Origin: LGRD01 sp031378125
GTDB lineage: Bacteria; Pseudomonadota; Gammaproteobacteria; Burkholderiales; Burkholderiaceae_C
Direction: 5' to 3'
DNA length: 9,005 nucleotides
Assembly: GCA_031378125.1 (NCBI GenBank)
Contig: JANNDW010000300.1
Coordinates: 1 to 9,005 of the forward strand
This document shows positions 6,248 through 9,005 of the stretch, piece after piece. A program made the position numbers and the translations under genes. The first letter of the stretch is position 1. The number at the start of each line of letters is the position of its first letter. A model generated the notes under the pieces. That model ran no database searches. It had not been told where the DNA came from and worked only from the letters and a program-made list of their open reading frames with translations.

Positions 6248-6916
6248 TCACAACGGCGCGGGCGAGGTGTCGCGGCCGTCCAGCACATTGCGCACCCGGC
6301 GCAGCGTCTGCTGCGCGGCCAGCGCGTGGGGCGGCTTGCCGATGCGCGAGGCCACTTCGTCGATCAGCTCTTCGAGATCGGCGCGCGTGCGTGCGCGCCG
6401 CAGGCGAAAGATCGTCAGCGAACCGGCCACCGGCGCCTCTACGCGCAGCGCACGCAGCAGCAGCTCGCGAGCGCGCTCCAGCACGTCGTCTGCGGTCAGC
6501 TCGTCTTCGGGTTCGGTCCGGGGCCATGACGTGGGCGGCGGGTGGGAGCCCAGGCCGGTGTCGCTGAAAATCGATTCGGGCGGCAAGGTGCGCGACGCCG
6601 GCAACTCCGAGTCGTCTCCAAACACGCTGCTGCCATCAACCGGGTGCGGTGCCTCGGCGGCTCCGTTGGCGGGCCGTCCGGGAGGGCCCGGCGGCGCAAC
6701 GAGTTGCGGAATGTCGATCAGCCCCAGGCCCAGAAGTTCGTCGAAGCAAATGCCCGGCACACCGGCCTGGGCGGACAGGTTGCGCACCTGCGCTTCGCTG
6801 CGCTTGCCGTCGACCAGCAGCAGCATGGTGCGGTGGCGCTGGCTGATGCGGCGCTGCCGATGGCTCATTTCCGCCTGACCCGCAGGCGTCTTGATCGGAA
6901 TGATCGGTCTGTCCAC
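6248..6916 (-). CDS. Uncharacterised two-domain protein upstream of coaX
   Basis: I do not recognise a characterised family. The 222-residue product looks soluble, with no signal peptide or membrane segment. Residues ~20-72 form a compact helical module (RTMLLLVDGKRSEAQVRNL, then CFDELLGLGLI) that reads like a small winged-helix or helix-turn-helix-like fold. Residues ~73-138 are a disordered Pro/Gly/Ser-rich linker. Residues ~139-213 are a second helical domain rich in Arg and Leu (LERARELLLRALRVE, FRLRRARTRADLEELIDEV). Short helical N-terminal modules of this LLLVDGKR type seem to occur in other Burkholderiales hypothetical proteins, from memory. The GTG start is fixed by an AGGAG six bases upstream. 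It lies 13 bases before coaX and probably shares its transcript. A regulatory or scaffold role is only a guess. Confidence 0.7.
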   Translation of the reverse strand: MDRPIIPIKTPAGQAEMSHRQRRISQRHRTMLLLVDGKRSEAQVRNLSAQAGVPGICFDELLGLGLIDIPQLVAPPGPPGRPANGAAEAPHPVDGSSVFGDDSELPASRTLPPESIFSDTGLGSHPPPTSWPRTEPEDELTADDVLERARELLLRALRVEAPVAGSLTIFRLRRARTRADLEELIDEVASRIGKPPHALAAQQTLRRVRNVLDGRDTSPAPL

Positions 6917-6922
6917 GAATAG

Positions 6923-6927
6923 CTCCT
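6923..6927 (-). promoter_or_regulatory. Ribosome binding site deciding the GTG start of the gene upstream of coaX
   Basis: On the minus strand AGGAG is followed by six bases and then GTG at 6916. This is a strong, well-spaced site and the reason for choosing the non-ATG start over the internal ATG at residue 17. Confidence 0.7.
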
Positions 6928-6999
6928 GATCGCGCGCTGCGCCGGGCGCCGCCGCTGCCGGTTCGGGCCGGCCACCGCATGCTCACGGGCGCGATTGTG

Positions 7000-7013
7000 C
7001 CGTCAAACGACGG
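7000..7013. repeat. Inverted repeat CCGTC-N4-GACGG in the divergent region
   Basis: Five-base perfect arms flank AAAC. It shares the CGTCAA hexamer (7001-7006) with the right arm of the palindrome at 7071-7088. On the minus strand it lies just upstream of a weak -10-like CACAAT (6999-6994) that could serve the gene at 6248-6916. It could be an auxiliary operator or chance. Confidence 0.3.
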
Positions 7014-7054
7014 GCCGGCGATGGATGGGCACGCGGCTCGCCCGCCGCACACAG

Positions 7055-7071
7055 TGGCGATACACTCGCCA
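7055..7071. repeat. Inverted repeat TGGCGA-N5-TCGCCA abutting the 18-bp palindrome
   Basis: Six-base perfect arms (7055-7060 and 7066-7071) flank TACAC. The left arm, spacer and right arm span the candidate -10 TACACT, and the last base is also the first base of the neighbouring palindrome. A repressor bound here would cover the promoter; alternatively it forms a short hairpin. Confidence 0.4.
7061..7066 (+). promoter_or_regulatory. Candidate -10 element (TACACT) for ppk2-icmF
   Basis: GCGATACACT is a plausible sigma-70 -10, 53 bases before the ppk2 TTG start. The expected start site (~7072-7074) falls in the 18-bp palindrome. No recognisable -35 occurs at 16-18 bp, so the promoter would be weak or activator-dependent. 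Confidence 0.4.
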
Positions 7072-7088
7072 TTGACGTATACGTCAAT
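7071..7088. promoter_or_regulatory. Perfect 18-bp palindrome, candidate operator for ppk2-icmF
   Basis: ATTGACGTATACGTCAAT is its own reverse complement over all 18 bases and lies 30 bases before the ppk2 start, just downstream of a candidate -10. It contains two ACGT cores separated by AT. A dimeric repressor or MerR-type regulator could bind here. The pattern recalls, from memory, ACGT-containing sites of LiuR-type MerR regulators of branched-chain acyl-CoA catabolism, which would suit the downstream icmF. No regulator gene is in the window. Confidence 0.6.
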
Positions 7089-7109
7089 TGATGGACCTCA
7101 CTCATTGTC

Positions 7110-7114
7110 GGAGG
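7110..7114 (+). promoter_or_regulatory. Ribosome binding site for the TTG start of ppk2
   Basis: GGAGG is followed by four bases and then TTG at 7119. No in-frame ATG lies near the start; the first is well inside the kinase fold. This strong site therefore decides the start. Confidence 0.7.
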
Positions 7115-7118
7115 CAGC

Positions 7119-7964
<846 letters not shown>

Positions 7965-7995
7965 GCCATGGAACGGCGCCGCTCCACCCATCTCC

Positions 7996-8000
7996 GGAGA
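7996..8000 (+). promoter_or_regulatory. Ribosome binding site for icmF
   Basis: GGAGA lies four bases before the ATG at 8005. It sits in the right half of a 10-bp palindrome TCTCCGGAGA (7991-8000), so it could be partly masked in a small hairpin. It supports the start MTDLSAEFKA. Confidence 0.6.
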
Positions 8001-8004
8001 CAAG

Positions 8005-9005
8005 ATGACCGACCTGTCCGCTGAATTCAAAGCCCTGGCCAGCTACCGCCCGACGAACAAGGTGCGCTTCGTCACCGCCGCCAGCCTGTTCGACGGCCAC
8101 GACGCCGCCATCAACATCATGCGGCGCATCCTGCAAGGCATGGGCGCGGAAGTGATCCACCTGGGCCACAACCGCTCGGTCGACGAGGTGGTCACCGCCG
8201 CGCTGCAGGAAGACGTGCAAGGCATTGCGATCAGCAGCTACCAGGGCGGGCACGTCGAGTACTTCAAGTACATGGTCGATCTGCTGAAGAGCCGCGGCGG
8301 CGCGCACATCCAGGTGTTCGGCGGCGGCGGCGGTGTGATCGTGCCCAGCGAAATCGCGGAGCTGCAGGGCTACGGGGTGACCCGCATCTACAGCCCCGAG
8401 GACGGCCAGCGCATGGGCCTGGCCGGCATGATCGGCGAGATGGTGATGCGGGCCGACCAGGACCTGTGCGTGCATGCGCCCAAGAGCCTCGCCGCCATTC
8501 AAGGCCAAAGCGAAGCGCACTGGCGCGCGTTGGCGCAGCTGATCACGGCGCTCGAAAACGGCAAGGCCGGCGAGGCAATGAAGGCATCGCTGCACGCTGC
8601 CGCCAAGCACGCCGGCACGCCGGTGCTGGGCATCACCGGCACCGGCGGCGCGGGCAAGTCCAGCCTGACCGACGAGTTGATCCGCCGCCTGCGGCTCGAC
8701 CAACGAGACGCGCTGCGCATCGCCGTCATCAGCATCGACCCCAGCCGGCGCAAAAGTGGCGGCGCACTGCTCGGCGACCGCATCCGCATGAATGCCATTT
8801 CGCCATGGAGCCACGCGCCCGCCGCCAACAACGACGCTTCGGATTCGGGCCAACGCGTCTTCATGCGTTCCCTGGCCACCCGCGACTTCGGCAGCGAGAT
8901 CAGCCAGGCCCTGCCCGACGTGCTGGCAGCAGTCAAGGTCGCCGGCTTCGACCTGATCATCGTCGAGACCTCGGGCATCGGCCAGGGCGACGCGGCCATC
9001 GTGCC
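8005..9005 (+). CDS. icmF: IcmF, fused isobutyryl-CoA mutase with G-protein chaperone domain (3' end outside window)
   Basis: IcmF is an adenosylcobalamin-dependent mutase that interconverts isobutyryl-CoA and n-butyryl-CoA, with a MeaB-like GTPase fused inside to load and protect the cofactor. The window holds the first 333 of about 1,090 residues. The B12-binding domain (~19-150) shows FDGHDAAIN (29-37), where H32 is the expected lower cobalt ligand, followed by IHLGH, SSYQGGH, FGGGGG (105-110) and RIYSPEDG. A helical linker (~160-205) leads to the G domain. That domain has a P-loop GTGGAGKSS (212-220, K218), IDPSRRKSGGALLGDRIRMN (244-263), the MRSLATRD region (287-294), and Walker B DLIIVETSGIGQGD (316-329). 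The substrate-binding TIM barrel must lie beyond the window. A Ser/Asn/Ala-rich loop (266-282) interrupts the G domain after MNAI. It probably shares a transcript with ppk2. Confidence 0.95.
   Translation, partial: MTDLSAEFKALASYRPTNKVRFVTAASLFDGHDAAINIMRRILQGMGAEVIHLGHNRSVDEVVTAALQEDVQGIAISSYQGGHVEYFKYMVDLLKSRGGAHIQVFGGGGGVIVPSEIAELQGYGVTRIYSPEDGQRMGLAGMIGEMVMRADQDLCVHAPKSLAAIQGQSEAHWRALAQLITALENGKAGEAMKASLHAAAKHAGTPVLGITGTGGAGKSSLTDELIRRLRLDQRDALRIAVISIDPSRRKSGGALLGDRIRMNAISPWSHAPAANNDASDSGQRVFMRSLATRDFGSEISQALPDVLAAVKVAGFDLIIVETSGIGQGDAAIV

Noticed and set aside
6978..7006. TTGACG on the minus strand (7006-7001) as a -35 for the gene upstream of coaX
   Set aside because: The sequence 17 bases downstream (AGCATG) is a poor -10, and the nearer CACAAT is too close; kept only as a note under the 7000-7013 dyad.

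Overview
The window looks like chromosomal DNA of a high-GC betaproteobacterium, most likely Burkholderiales and probably Comamonadaceae (the Acidovorax, Variovorax and Hydrogenophaga group). The reasons are the high GC content, the close match of HslV and HslU to Burkholderiales versions as remembered, the type III pantothenate kinase, and IcmF. This placement comes from reading the sequence; no search was run.

Left part (1-5451, + strand). The window opens inside a COG0523/CobW-family GTPase with a His-rich loop, which is a putative zinc metallochaperone. Next is a DksA-family RNA polymerase regulator with two oddities: a ~190-residue Lys/Ala/Pro-rich histone H1-like N-terminal tail, and a zinc finger with only one of its four cysteines. 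Directly behind it is a large cytoplasmic protein with a basic N-terminus, a Pro/Ala linker, a TPR/FimV-like helical stretch and two STAS-like domains; its function is unknown. A strongly folded intergenic element and a candidate promoter separate it from hslV-hslU, the ATP-dependent HslVU (ClpQY) protease.

Middle part (5467-6916, - strand). This part converges on hslU with only 15 bases between the two stop codons. It holds an uncharacterised 222-residue gene followed 13 bases later by coaX (type III pantothenate kinase, first step of coenzyme A synthesis).

Right part (7119-9005, + strand). A divergent intergenic region of about 200 bases holds three dyads, one a perfect 18-bp palindrome, next to a -10-like sequence. 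It leads into ppk2 (polyphosphate kinase 2, class III-like) and then, 40 bases later, icmF (fused isobutyryl-CoA mutase with a built-in G-protein chaperone), which runs off the window end.

Two themes stand out. The first is a likely zinc-economy pair: a His-rich COG0523 GTPase beside a cysteine-depleted DksA. The second is a ppk2-icmF unit behind a palindromic operator candidate, which may couple polyphosphate-driven nucleotide phosphorylation with B12-dependent acyl-CoA rearrangement. No RNA genes, insertion sequences, CRISPR arrays or phage genes were seen. No gene-free stretch exceeds about 200 bases.
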